From: Sycobia sp. Sy_11
Taxonomy: Eukaryota > Arthropoda > Insecta > Hymenoptera > Epichrysomallidae
Direction of reading: 5' to 3'
DNA length: 64,000 bases
Assembly (NCBI GenBank): GCA_018907035.1
Contig: JACCIC010000300.1
Coordinates: forward strand, 276,001 to 340,000
Below are positions 11,519 through 24,011 of the stretch, in pieces. The notes under the pieces were generated by a model. The model made no database searches and was not told the origin of the DNA. It worked only from the letters and a program-made list of their open reading frames with translations. The stretch's first letter is position 1. Each line of letters starts with the position of its first letter. Position numbers and translations under genes: made by a program.

Positions 11519-11749
11519 TACAATAGTACATCGTGTCGTCGTCGTCGTCGTTGTCGTCAACGTCAATGCAATCTGTGTATACGCGATCTTCGCGCGCTGA
11601 TGCTTATATATGTACACGTACACGCAGCGCAGACCACGTGCGCGCACTCCTGATCTGTATTATTATATCCGTCGCCATAGAATGTATAGGCTCGCGGGCG
11701 TACGTGGATTTACTATATATATATATATATACACATACACACAGACTGC

Positions 11750-11786
<37 letters not shown>

Positions 11787-12233
11787 TCCTCCCGTGCTCC
11801 CGCGCGCACATTTTTTATTTCTCATTTTTTTTTTTTTTTTGCCTCTCCCGTCGCCTCTACCGCCGACTCGCCCGCCGTCCGTATGCATATATAATGCACA
11901 CGGAGTGATATACCATCGCGGCGCGCGGGCGTGGGCCTATGTGTGCACGCGCGCGGTGTATATTTCTCCGTTGTACACTCCCTCCTACTCCTCCACCTCC
12001 CACTCTCCCACCCCCCTCCTCCCCCGCCTTCCCTCTCTCGGTCGTTCTCTCGCCCTTGTCCTCGCGCGCGCGCGCTCGCGAGCGCCCGCGTATCTCTTTG
12101 AAACAATGGCGCGCAAGTGCAACACACGCCGCGGCTCTGTACATGGAAAGACAATGGGTGTATTGAATGCACTCCCGGAGATATAGACCCGCCGAAGGCT
12201 GATGCGGACGTTTTAGATTGCGTTCGCTTTCAA

Positions 12234-12267
<34 letters not shown>

Positions 12268-13428
12268 GAGAAACAGAAAAAAAAATCTAGGCCTCCAAGC
12301 GCATGTAATACATATTATAAATATATGTATACATATGACTTTGGAGCGATATGTGTCAGCCTGCCGCGCTTGAGGTTCGTGGCGTTTTACAAAAAAAAAA
12401 AAAAAAAAACGTGAAAGAAAAAGAGAGAGAAAAACTTTTTTAAAAACAATATATATGTATTCGCAAGACTCGTCTATATAAATCGATGGGGTTTGGTGTA
12501 AATTACACCCGTAAATTCAACCCGAAATGATGATTCACGTGTTTAAATTCATAAAATTAAAAACAAAAAAAAAGTATTGGTTTTAAATCGCTTTTCGAAT
12601 TTTTTTTTTGCACATTCTAGCCTATGTATGATTGTAGTTGTGTAGTATTGTGTAGAACGTTCCGTTCGGTAATGTTAAATTAAAGACACGGAATCGAGGG
12701 ATCCTCTTTTAGGGATGATGTGGTTGCATACCGAACATAAAAGTAATTAGCAAATTTTTTATTTGTAATTGTCGCAACGTCTCGATAGCTAATGCGAATG
12801 GAATAGAACATTTGTCTTTGATTAAAAAAATACAAAGTATGATACAATTCATTATCAGAAAACTCGAGGAAAGCGTCACGAAATAATTATCATTAATTCA
12901 GCTTCAGCGCTTTAAGGCTTCCGTAAGCGTTTGTAAGAAAATCGGCATTATTAAGTTTATTTTGTCTCATAGAGAAATCTTTACTATGTACCGGAGCCGA
13001 TGTTTAATAAACTAGATGTCTCGCTACGTGTTTCTAATATTTTTTTTTTTCATTCTGTCAAAATTTTATTGCGTTTCTTTAACCGTTATGTTTTTTTTTC
13101 GATTTATATTATAGTTTTTAATTTTCTTAAGAGATCCTAATAAAAAAGGTTGCAACAATAATGAAGTGACCTACTTTTGATTAAAACTATAGGCCCTCAA
13201 AATAATTTTTATTACTTTATTCACTTTGCTTATAACAAAATGTATTAAATAATTATTTATCGAAAAAGTAACGATTAATTGTACCGAAAAAATTACCCAA
13301 TTATCGTGCAGCTTTTACGTATCTGGAAAATTGAGACAGTTGGAGATGTACTGCAGTAATCAATCCTATACATACGCCTGTATAAAATATCTTCCTTCGT
13401 CAAACCTTGAGATATCCCCCGACAGATG

Positions 13429-13431
<3 letters not shown>

Positions 13432-13472
<41 letters not shown>
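13432..13472. repeat. (GA)n microsatellite
   Basis: Pure GA array of 41 bases. Confidence 0.95.
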
Positions 13473-13473
<1 letters not shown>

Positions 13474-14187
13474 GACGGACAATTTCGCGTAAATGTTAAA
13501 TTATAGTCCTGCCGTCGCTATAATGCGAGATAAAGGAGCGAACGCGCGCGCGCGCGCGCGTACATTCCGGGGCTCTCGCTCACGGGCTCCCGTCCGCGCG
13601 CTGGACACGCGTTACTTTCGTACGCGCGCGGGTCTATCGCCCGATATGGGACGGGAGGGGGGGGGGGTGAGAACCTCTCCCCCCTTCCTATTTACGCGCG
13701 CGCGACTACGCGTACCGCTCGGCTGGAGGCTCTCGCACCACCACCGACGCGCCTGACGCACTGCGTTACATTACGTAGAACGCGACCAGACATTGTGCGC
13801 CACGGGGACAATCGCGGAGCTATAATAGCGCTGCGCTGAAATGCCACCCCCCCCCCTCTGCCGCTTCGGCGATACCACCGCTTATACGCAGAGGCTCCCA
13901 AACAAGTTCCGTCTTTATATCATGCGCTCGCTCTCTGTATTGAGAAGGGAGAAATTGAAGAGAGAGAAAGAGAGAGTGCGTGTGTGCTTGCGTGTGTGTG
14001 TGCGCGCGCGCGCGCGTGCGAGAAAGAGACGAGTGGCGTCGAAAGAAAGTGGACGGGGACGTTGAGCGTGTGACGAGGCACGCGCGCGCGCGCGCGCACG
14101 ATATTACCGAATCTGAGACTTTGGATATATGAGGGGGGGGGGGGGTAGAAGTCAATATCGGGGGTGCGTTGTCCCCGGCTGACTTAC

Positions 14188-14245
14188 GAATATTCGAAGG
14201 GTCGAGGGGCGGGTAGATAATCGTCTTGTGCCACGGGTCGCGCAA
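14188..14245 (-). other. Candidate 58-nt exon inside the Abd-B intron
   Basis: Acceptor: CTGATAC, a long T-rich tract, then GTACGACTAG|TTGC. Donor: ATATTC|GTAAGTC. The phase-0 frame reads LRDPWHKTIIYPPLDPSNI; 15 of its 19 codons end in G/C, while positions 1 and 2 are under 50% GC. It ends in phase 1, in frame with the homeobox exon. It cannot be a simple cassette after exon 1, because its length would shift the frame. Function is unknown. Confidence 0.3.
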
Positions 14246-14868
14246 CTAGTCGTACAAATACGTAACGAAAAGAAAAGATAAAAAAAAAACACAACCGCGT
14301 ATCAGATCCGGAAGATCGACGACGAGGCCCGGGAGCTTCGGTCTGGCGAGGACCGCGAATGCGCGAATGAATACGAAAACTGCGCGCTCGCGAGACTAGC
14401 AGGCAGTCGATTCGCGAATTAGGTGGGGGATTGACAGTGGGACGAAAATTGAACGAGGATAGCGCGTACTTTGTAACTCCAAGAAGAAATGTATTTAGAA
14501 AACGATTAACGTCATTAGGACTGTGTCGAAATAAGAAAATCGATAGATTGTCCAGTGAAAATTACCCGGTGAGTTCCCGGTAATTCCATCTTTGCAAAAA
14601 AAAAAAAAAAAAAAAACATTTCTAACAACATCACCGCACTTCTCTGAATAAATTCTCCACGCGTTTGAGTATATATTTACCATTCGCTTCTGGTTTGACC
14701 TTGTAAAAAATTTATAAAGTAAAAAAAATCCCCTGCAATTATTTACATTTTCACAGCGCGTGACGAAATTAATGACTGGAAATTTTTTCTCCCCGTCGCC
14801 AGTGAGTGACTTAAGCCCGTCTTTTCGTATCCCGATACTTTGGAATGAAATTTTCACAATGTTCACAG

Positions 14869-14871
<3 letters not shown>

Positions 14872-14926
<55 letters not shown>
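14872..14926. repeat. (TA)n microsatellite
   Basis: Pure TA array of 55 bases. Confidence 0.95.
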
Positions 14927-14929
<3 letters not shown>

Positions 14930-15162
14930 CGCTTTTTTATCGCAAACGAAAAAGAATACATATGAAAAGACTCTGATTGCGACAAGAGAGACTTGAAATG
15001 CTTCTGTAAGCTTTTCGTTGAGGTCACTGGGAGGGAGAGGGTCGATCTGCACAATCCCTCCGTAAAGACGACCAGCTTTAATTAACCCTTTCCTTGCCGA
15101 CCGAGCTTTAAACTGGCGACTACGCCCATATTGAGACAAATTACTTGTATATATATGTGCAT

Positions 15163-15171
<9 letters not shown>

Positions 15172-15224
<53 letters not shown>
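15172..15224. repeat. (TA)n microsatellite
   Basis: Near-pure TA array. Confidence 0.95.
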
Positions 15225-15231
<7 letters not shown>

Positions 15232-15369
15232 GATATGACTCGTGAGTGCATTATAAGTGGAGGGATTCTTTCATCGAAGCCGCGCGTCACTATTTTTTTT
15301 TCACAACGTCGTCGCTCCAATTTTTTATATACTTTAATTTCTCGACAACTGTATATGGTTATTTGAGAA

Positions 15370-15374
<5 letters not shown>

Positions 15375-15445
<71 letters not shown>
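15375..15445. repeat. Compound (GA)n(TG)n microsatellite
   Basis: GA to 15410 joined directly to TG. Confidence 0.95.
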
Positions 15446-15449
<4 letters not shown>

Positions 15450-15637
15450 CGAGCGTTACCGCTCGCTGTGCACCATGCTCGGCCGTATTGTTAGTATAGT
15501 AATTGCTAGTGCGCGCGCGCGAGGAAAAAAAGTGGAGCCCCCCTCCACCCGAGGTTAAGTGACGGATCGAAGCGAAAATATGGGTTTTCGCGTGTAAGCA
15601 GAGCAGACTGACACGATGACCGACGTTTGGAAAAAGT

Positions 15638-15652
15638 TTATATATATATATA

Positions 15653-15720
<68 letters not shown>
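15638..15720. repeat. (TA)n microsatellite
   Basis: TA with TG/CA interruptions at both ends. Confidence 0.95.
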
Positions 15721-15723
<3 letters not shown>

Positions 15724-16433
15724 GTAATTTTTTTGTTCTATATAAATTAGGGTGTACTCGACCTTTCAAAAAATATATTCGTTTCTCATTTAGTGAAAAA
15801 AAACGAAGAACGTACGCGATATTTCATTGAAGTCGAGCTAATTTTTAATTAGACATTATTAGAAATTATTAATTAGACAAGTACGTTATCGGATTCTTTT
15901 AGAATTATCGGATTTATATTAGAATTTTAAAATATGAATATAACGAATGCACATTGATTATTTACGCATAATCGTCCATTTACAAGTAAACGATATGTTT
16001 CGCATAGTTTGGTAGAATAACAAGTAATCTCCCGTATTAATGTGTAAAATCTCTAGTATGTGAATGTGGTTTAACTTTTAATTCGTATACATTTGACATA
16101 AGAACTATTCAGAAATATTCAGAAAATTACGGAGAAAAAATATATCAGTCAAATCAAACGTACTGGATTCCAATTGAAAATAATCAAGGTCTTGAACTTG
16201 AACGAGATAGATAAAATTATAAAACTTCCGAATCTAAAATACCGTTTCCTGCCTTTATTAATCTAAACTATTTCGAAATACTTTTCACAATCGAGAGATA
16301 CATTAAGCTCTATTCCATGTATATAAATATATATATAGGGTAAGTATATTTTTAAATGATTTCCCGTTCGTGTTAAAACTCAATTTCGAACTAAATCGAG
16401 CGACGTTTCGCCTAGTAAATGTAAAGCCAGAGC

Positions 16434-16473
<40 letters not shown>

Positions 16474-17476
16474 AGATAAAGAGAGAGAAGGAGACCGAGA
16501 ATGAATCGTGAGGTTATTTTTTTCTATTCGAGTCATTATGAGACGCTTGTGCGTATATTTAATAAATACACATAGATACAACATCAGCGTCAGCGGCATA
16601 ATCGTAGCGAGCCAAAAGAGGAAAAGATACAGTGCGCGGGAGAGATCAGCCGTCAGAGAACGCCACGAGCCGGCTAAGTCGTTCCATTATTATGCGTATA
16701 TATACATACATACATCGGGGGACATTACATGTGCGCGCGCATCCGTAAGAGAACACGTACAATGCGTGTACAGTACATGTGTGCGCGCGCGTGTGTACTG
16801 CGCGCGTGCGTGTACGTGCAACATCGGAGGGGAGCCGAGAATTCCGGCTGATACGGGTTATAATAGCGTTGCCCGTCATCAGCTGCCGGCGAGTGCCCGC
16901 GAAGGATCTCTTCAACCCGGCGCAGAGCGTTTCTCGAGCGACTAACGTTAATGCAGCCGCCATCTATTGGGCGACGTAAAAACTGCCGGTGGCGCGTAGT
17001 AGTACTCGATTCCGTTACATATATATATATACGTACCAGCTCTATAACAGACGAGCAGGCGAGCGCGCTGGTTTCTATTTTCATCTCCCGCGCGCGCTAT
17101 ATAGCTATCGCGACGCATCATCGTGCGTCGAGGAGAGCCGCACGCGCTAATACCGAAGGAGTTCCCATCGATTTTTTTTTTTTTTTTGAAATTGCGGGAT
17201 TAATTTAGATGAGAGTCGAAGCAGGAAACAATACGTGTGTGTGTGTGTGTGTGTGTGTGATTTGTATTTATCAAGATATATGTTTAGTAGTTTGAAATTT
17301 AATGGAGATAGAGAGAGAGAGAATAAATTACGGCAATTCGTAGTCGGTGGCTGTATTAGTAGCTACCCTGATGTGCGGCCGGACGCCGCTGTACAGCGCT
17401 CTCGTACTCGTTACGCAAGCGCGCGCATCGATTTACATTCCCGCGACTATTCCTCTCCTTTTCTTTCTCTCTTTAG

Positions 17477-17480
<4 letters not shown>

Positions 17481-17529
<49 letters not shown>

Positions 17530-17576
17530 TGTATATATATATATATATATACACATATATGTATACATATATGTAA
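17481..17576. repeat. (TA)n microsatellite, interrupted
   Basis: About 95 bases of TA with a few substitutions; a (GT)n array lies at 17235-17258. Confidence 0.95.
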
Positions 17577-17704
17577 TACGAATGTATCGCTTATTAATAA
17601 AAATCAAGAAGCACAGTGGGCGCGTCGCTCTCCTCCTCCCCTCAATTCCAATCTTCATTACTTTCGTTTCTGTACATAATACCACCGTCCTCGCTTGCGG
17701 TATT

Positions 17705-17708
<4 letters not shown>

Positions 17709-17756
<48 letters not shown>
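17709..17756. repeat. (TC)n microsatellite
   Basis: Pure TC array. Confidence 0.95.
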
Positions 17757-17760
<4 letters not shown>

Positions 17761-18347
17761 ACTCTCTCTGTCGTTCTCCCCGCGCGCGCCCGGTGCTGCA
17801 TCCTTATCCTACTGCTTAGCAGCAGCCTGCTGTAGCAGCAGCAGTCTCGCCTACCCCGAGAGCCTAAAAATAAATTCTGGAGTTTATATGCAAAACCCGC
17901 TCTGCAGTGGCTGTGGCGAGCAAGGCCTCCTTGCTTTTCGATTCTCTATGCTTATTATACTGGCGGCAGAGTGCGATCTAAAGAGTGGGATTAATAATAA
18001 TTAAGGGAAACAGAAGAAGAGTCGGAGAGAGAGAGAGTGAGAGTGAGAGAGAGGGGGGTCGAGATTAAAGTCCAGTTGAGAGGGCGTTAAGGTTTATAAT
18101 AGAGTCAAAGGGTTCAAGTTATCGGATAAAAGAGAGCTAAAGGAAAGAGGATAGATATATAGAGAGTCGAGCGAAGAGAGAGGCAGAGGGAGTGAAAGGC
18201 AGTGAGAAAGATGCATGGGTCATGGAACGGATCAGCTGATCGGAGGCGCGCGTTCGCGCGCCTGAGTTTACGAGTTACGGTCGCCAATAAACCCGCACCG
18301 CCGTTCGTTGTTGCTCATGCGACGTTTCACGAGCTCTGTAGGGTCTG

Positions 18348-18386
<39 letters not shown>

Positions 18387-19493
18387 CTTTTACCGCAAGC
18401 CGCGAAGCGAGGGGGTGGGGGAGAGGGTAGAGACACAAAGCGAGAAAGAGAAAGAAACTTTCTTGGAAAAAAGAGAGAATCGGTCCTGCAGAAGAGGACT
18501 TCTTTTTCATTCTTCTTTCTCTTTCTCTCTCTCTCTTGCTGCTCTTTCCATCCTCTCCCTCTATCTCTCTTTCCCTTTCGTTCAGCTAGATGAATGAGCG
18601 ATGACTTGATTTTTTTTTTTTTTTTTTTAGTGCGACAATTATCCGTGCTCGAATTTTACAGCGCGATTCATAGGCCGTATTACGGGCTACAAAATTTTTT
18701 TAATGCCTTCTACCCCACCCCCTCTTCGCGGGTAATGGCTCATACATGTCCTTCCGGTTTTTATCGATGGCTTCGGCGCCGCGAGCGCGCGCAGTCAAAA
18801 CAAAACGTTTTATCGTCTGCGCGGACGCCCTCTCAGCTTTCGCTTTTTTCGCGGTCGCGCCCTCGACACCCCCTCTCCTCCCCCCCATGGATCCCCAGCT
18901 CCCCTTAACCCAAACCATAGCCGCTCGTATAGGGGCAGACCTCTTCACGAGCGAAAGGGTGAATTACCGGCACTCTGGATATTGGGTAATACGTAGTCCA
19001 ATGCCACTTATCCTTTCGGAAAATCTTTCGTTAAGCCCGCCCATCTCCTGACCCCGCGCCGAATTGCATAATATATATATATGGGAATGCAGTGGCGCGG
19101 ATTGAAAAATTTTTCTTTTTTTTTTTTTTTTTAGTACTAATTTACGACGCGGGAAAAGTGCGGAGTTTACGACTGCGGTGGCGGGGGAGAGGGGGTCCCT
19201 GAAGGACGTCACACGCGCCGCCCGTATCTCGATCCTCTCGTGGAGAGAAGAGCGGAGTAACGGAGGGAAAAATCAATCTATCCCAGAATTGTACCCAGGG
19301 ACAATCGCCGATTCGTGCGCGTCTGATACATTCGCATATACGTATATTTAAGCATGTTATGAAGTAGCGGACGTCTCGAACGGCCCCCGAGGGCCGTTGC
19401 CAATGAAAGACACATACATATATCGCCGCGCGTAATGATTGTAAACGGAAATATAGAAACGAAATCAATAAAGATGGCAGAGTCGATGCTTAC

Positions 19494-20309
19494 CTGGTGG
19501 CGGATACGGACTCGACGTGACCGGCTCCGGTGCCCCGTAATTCCTCAGGCCGCCGTAGCCGTCGTGGGGGAAGGCCGCCTCGGCGACCATCGCCGCCGTC
19601 ACCCGGCCCCGGTCGTCCGCCGCCGACGGCGTCAGGTACGAGACGCCCGCCGCCTGGCTGTGCGCGTGGTGATGGGCCGCGGCGGCGGCGCTGTCCACCG
19701 AGTGATGATGCCTCGTCGTCGTGTACGGCGGATAATTGCACCAGCTCTGGGAGAAGCTCTGGTGGCAGCTGACGGCGGGATCGGCGCCGCTGCCGCCGCC
19801 CCCGGCGCCCGCGCCCCCGCCGCCGGCCGAGCTGCCCGTCGACGAGGTCGTGGTGACGATGCCCCCGCTGCCCGCCGAGTTGTACGCCTTGTAGTCGGAG
19901 TTGCTGCCGGCGCCCGTGCCGGCCCCGCCGCCCGCCCCCGTCGTCGAGGCGGCCGGCGACCAGAAGCTCAGGGTCGAGCTCTTGCGCTGGTCCCTGGAGG
20001 AGGCGCCGGCGCCCCCCGCGCCGGCACCCCCGCTGCTCGGGTCGGTCGCCAGGTTGGTGTAGTAGGTCGGGGGGTTAGCGCCCCCGTACGCCTGGTGGTG
20101 GCTCAGCGGGTCCTGGGGCGCGCCTCCCGCCCCGGGGTAGTGGCTCTCCTGGGGGTGGTGGGGGCTGTAGCTGGCCCAGCCGCCGCCGGCGCCCTGGCTC
20201 GAGCCCGTCGAGTGCGAGTGCCTTATGACGCCGCCGCCGCCTGCTCCCGAGCCCGGCAGGCCGTTCGGCTCGCCGCCCACGCAGCCGACGTCGTAGCCGC
20301 CGCCTCCGG

Positions 20310-20341
<32 letters not shown>

Positions 20342-20739
20342 GCCGCAGCGACCGCTGCCGCGGAGCCGGCCTGGCCCACGGGGGTGGCGGTGAGCCGCTT
20401 CGCCGGTATGTGGAGGGGGCCCGTGGCGCTGTTGCTCGCTACGGACGAGGCGCCGCTCGGCGATGTCGAGGAGGCGCTCGCGGTCGGGCCCTGCTGCTGG
20501 GAGGTCGCCGCCGAGGAGGGGGCGCCCGGCGAGGTGGGGGTCGAGGCCTGCTGCTGATGGGAGCCGGTGCTCGAGGCGGCCTGCTGGTGCTGCTGCTGCT
20601 GCTGCTGGTGCTGCTGCTGGAGGGAGACGAGGGAGGAGGTCGGTGCTACGGGCGGCGGACTGTCCTCGTAGGGGACACCGTTCATCATGTTCCACCAGGT
20701 CAACCCGGTGGAATTCCCCGCTCCGGTGACTGTCCCCAT
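19494..20739 (-). CDS. Abd-B: Abdominal-B, coding exon 1 (long N-terminal exon)
   Basis: This exon encodes residues 1-415 plus the first base of codon 416 of the posterior Hox transcription factor Abdominal-B, which specifies posterior abdominal and genital segments. Seen: a Tyr-Glu-Asp-Ser-Pro-Pro-Pro motif at residues 24-30, Gln/His-rich tracts at 41-64, a GPLHIPAKR motif at 107-115, a pure Q10 tract at 134-143, then Gly/Ser/Ala/His-rich sequence ending in SSPYPPPG. As I remember fly Abd-B, YEDPPPV and LHIPA motifs occur in its N-terminal half as well. The donor is CCACCAG|GTAAGC, phase 1, and it matches the phase-1 acceptor at 5102. I chose ATG 20739 because it is the only ATG in frame after the upstream in-frame TAA (20872-20874), and the segment between contains no AG that could act as an acceptor. 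G/C-ending codons continue upstream of the ATG, so a longer non-AUG form is possible. The N-terminus resembles the fly m (long) isoform exon. Confidence 0.93.
20311..20340 (-). repeat. (CAG)10 repeat encoding poly-Gln in Abd-B
   Basis: Ten uninterrupted CAG codons give Gln134-143. Pure CAG tracts are prone to length variation. Interrupted Gln/His tracts follow the same theme at 20550-20620. Confidence 0.95.
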
Positions 20740-20871
20740 CGGCGTGACGGAGGCAGGGTGAGCCACGCCGGAGCCGCACAGCGGCACGGCGTGCACATTG
20801 TCGTACAGCGTCGCCGTTGAGCAAGCCACGTGATCGGCGATGGTGCAAATCGCGATTGTTTGCCGACGATT
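20740..20871 (-). other. In-frame open segment upstream of the Abd-B ATG (5' UTR or non-AUG extension)
   Basis: Forty-four codons between the in-frame TAA (20872-20874) and the ATG. The last 30 codons encode protein-like sequence (ATLYDNVHAVPLCGSG) and about 24 of the 30 end in G or C. There is no ATG and no AG dinucleotide in the segment, so neither an ordinary start nor a splice acceptor is available. A GTG at 20829 or a CTG/ACG codon would have to initiate. It may simply be GC-rich 5' UTR. Confidence 0.4.
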
Positions 20872-20874
20872 TTA

Positions 20875-21041
20875 AGGTCGTCGTAGGGCCGTGGATGGTC
20901 GAGCGTGGGTGGGGGTGCGGGGTCGGTGCGGCGGCGACGGGGTCGTTTGTTTTTGCGGTCGTTGGATTTTTTATTTATCGTTTTCGTTTTGGGTTTTTGT
21001 TTTTTGGTTGACGGCGCGCGCAGGGACGAGGGGGGGTCGTT

Positions 21042-21076
<35 letters not shown>

Positions 21077-22200
21077 CGGCGGCGGAGGAGGAGGAGGAGG
21101 AGGACGAGGTCGAGGTGGAGCGGAGCACGTCGGCAGTTTCACCGAGGTCCGAGGGTCATCGCCGCAGTCGGCGTGGCGAGCGCGCGCGAGATCCGTAGGT
21201 AAATAAAGAAAGCGCGTGCACGCCGCGGTCCCCGCGGGTGGCGGAGGTGGCGGTGGCCCCGGTGGTGGGGGAGAGCGTCGAGAGCGTGCGCGCGCGCGCG
21301 CAAACGTCAGAGCGGGAGAGAGAGAGAGAGAACGTGTGCGAGACGGCGATGAGCCGGAGCGCCGCGCGCCGGCGGTGAGAGGGGGTGAGTGGAGGGGGGG
21401 GTTAAGGGCAAGGAGTAGGGGTCGGAGCGAGGCGGCGGGGTGGGGGGAGTCGGTGCGTCGCGCGAGATAACGCGGAAGCGCCGCGCGGGCGTCGATGATA
21501 ACGATGACGGATGCCGCGGTGGGCGCAGCGAGGAGGCGCCGCCGAGTCGTGGTCGCGCAGGTACGGAGGTACGGCGGTGGTGGCGGCAGCGGCGACGTTG
21601 GTCGTCGTCGTCGTCGTTTTGCACATGTACACACACACACGCGCGCGTACGAGGCAGAGCGAGAGAGGGAGAGAGGGAGAGGGGTCCAGACGGCGAGAGC
21701 GCCGAAGATGCGCGCGGGGAACGAGACGGAGAAAGAGAGAAAGCCACGTGTGCCGTGCGCGAATGACGGGGAGCGCGCCGGGATGGTTTTTATTTGTTTG
21801 TTTGTTATTTTATTTTTTTTTTTTTTTTTTGTTGTCGTTGATGAAATTTAGCAGATTTCCGTCGTCGTCGTTACGGCAGGCCAGCCGGGTCAGATGTCCG
21901 ACGAAACGATGCCAGCGAGATGTAGATCAGTAGTAATTGCCCGGTCGTCGTGATTGGTTAGGCGGCAGCAGATCCATGGATGGGACGAGGGTTGATGCGT
22001 AACACAATGTAGAATGAAAAAAAAGAAAACAGAAAACTCACTTTAGCTATCTCGCCTTTACTGACTAATGATTGGCCGCGTCGTCGCGGCACCAGCTGTC
22101 CCGTCAGACATGCACCGAAATATTCTTAACTATGTATATAATATATATAGATATATCTGCAGGTATAGTTATGTGTGTATTTAGGTGTGTGTAAATTTAT
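20875..22200 (-). promoter_or_regulatory. GC-rich 5' flank, likely Abd-B 5' UTR and promoter region
   Basis: This lies immediately 5' of coding exon 1. On the minus strand it is pyrimidine-rich with (GAC/CGA)n and CT runs. GC falls sharply beyond 21780, where a T16 run starts AT-rich DNA. A GTGAGT donor-like site on the minus strand at 22041 could end a non-coding first exon. No TATA box or initiator stands out, so the start site is not placed. Confidence 0.35.
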
Positions 22201-23528
22201 ATGTCACTACAGATCAGTCTCCGTCCTTTGGTAAATTTAATAAGAGAAATGCACAATGTATTTGGGTATTGTTAATAAATGGAAAAACAAAAAACTATCC
22301 CCACAGACACTGTCTCGAAGCCCAATAAAACACTACTGTACTGCAGAACACGCTACAGCTGTCACTCCCGTTAAATCCCCCTTGTCTTTTACCCACTCGT
22401 ATCGCCTGCAAAAATTTTTCTCAACCTATCCTCCTCCACTGTGTGTCCCTTTTCACTTTCGTTCGTCGCAGCTCCTTTTTGTTTTGTTTTTTTTTTATTA
22501 TTTACGCACGTCCGCTACACGTTCGACAACGGCGAATTGCGCACCAGCGCGCGCGACAGCTTCGCGCTTCGTGCCCTCCTCCTCGCGGGAGTGCGGAATC
22601 ATCGCCGTGTACAACGTCAAAGCCGCGCTCTCCCCCCTGTCGCGCGAGGCACTGTGGACACTCGCCCGCCCGTCTACCTATCAATGCGGCTGTCCTTGTC
22701 TCCCGCGCCACTCTCGACCGCCGATTATTGCGCACCGAAGGGTCTTTCTCCCCTGCCGCGGAAGGGGGCAAGGGGGGAGCGGGTAGCGAGCGACCTTACC
22801 CAAAAAAAAAATATATATATATAGACAATTTTCACCCCGTCCTTCGAGCTTCCGCGCACTGTCGAGATAGGACGGCACTGTGATTTTCACTTTTCTTTTT
22901 TCTTTTTCTTGTTTCTTTCGTTCCTCGTTCAGCTGCTCGGCGATCTACGACGGCACAACAACACCAGAGGTAATTCCCGCAATCCCGCTGTTCTCGGGCT
23001 CGGGTGTACCAGGTAGAGGAACGAGAGAAAGAGGTAACAAAAAAAAAAAAATTTTTTTTTTCTTTTTCTTTTCAACTGAGATCCCGCGTTCGAACGGCTG
23101 TCCTCTCCTCCACGTCGATCGACCCCAGCGGGCGATCGCTCCAATTCTTCGAAATCGCCGTTGCGAAACAATCAAACGACGTTAAACGGGATGGGGGGAG
23201 GAAAAAAATCTAAAATTCCGAATCGACGGCTTGACGTGAGCGACGAGACGGGTTACACGATGCAGACCGCGACGGATGACAACTCCGCACGGCGGCAAAA
23301 TCAGCGGCGAGGCGGCTCTGCTGCTGCTGCTGCTTCTGTCGCTGTCGCTGCCGCTGCTGCTGCTCTTGCTCCTGCTCCGCGTCTCGCACACATGCACTTA
23401 CACACGTGCATACACGTCCGCCGCGCGTATCGCTCGTGTATCCCCGCGTCTCTCTCTTTACCTATATATATATATATATCTATATATATATATATGTATA
23501 CAGGTATATACGCACACACACACACACT

Positions 23529-23559
<31 letters not shown>

Positions 23560-23974
23560 CTATACGTCGCCGTGTAGTGGCATGCGCGTGTGCGCGCGCT
23601 GCGAGCGCCCCGTTGCTTGGGGGATATCCTTCCTCGTTGTTGGCCTCGCCGAGCCAAACTGAGCGACAACTGAGCTCCGACCGTCTCTCGGAGCCTGCCT
23701 CGAGCTCCGCCGCGCTCGCTCGCTCGCTCGCTCGCTCGCTGCGCTGCGCTACGCTGCGTTGGCTGGCTCGGCGAGGCTCCGCGGCGCGCGCGCGCGCTGC
23801 TGCTGCTGCTGCTGCTGCCGTCGTCGTCGCCACCGCCGACCCGAGCGCTATCTGTCAGTTGGCGGGGCAAGCTCGCGAGCGCCGCGCACGTACCCGAGGA
23901 GTAGAGCAGAGCAAGCGGGAGCGCGCGCGCGCGCGCGGGCGCGTTCGAGTGAGTTTGCGGAGCGGCTGACGTGA

Positions 23975-23977
<3 letters not shown>

Positions 23978-24008
<31 letters not shown>
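23978..24008. repeat. (GA)n microsatellite
   Basis: Pure GA array 3 kb upstream of Abd-B exon 1. Confidence 0.95.

Positions 24009-24011
<3 letters not shown>

Larger units (their letters stand above)
5102..19493 (-). other. Abd-B: Abd-B intron (14.4 kb) between exon 1 and the homeobox exon
   Basis: It is bounded by GTAAGC (19493-19488) and a CAG acceptor (5104-5102), phase 1. 5142-6480, 8200-9100, 12200-13420 and 15830-16400 are AT-rich unique DNA in which I see no gene. 6500-12180, 13430-15760 and 16430-18600 are packed with microsatellites; the largest arrays are listed separately. 18600-19460 is mixed sequence with no recognised feature. One exon-like segment on the gene's own strand lies at 14188-14245. 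Large regulatory introns are normal for Abd-B genes. Confidence 0.85.

Noticed and set aside
23301..23870. 189-codon minus-strand frame with a strong GTAAGTG donor-like site at 23397
   Set aside because: Made of GCTC, CTG, TA and CA repeats. It shows how easily donor-like sites in phase 1 arise by chance here, which lowers confidence in the other candidate exons.
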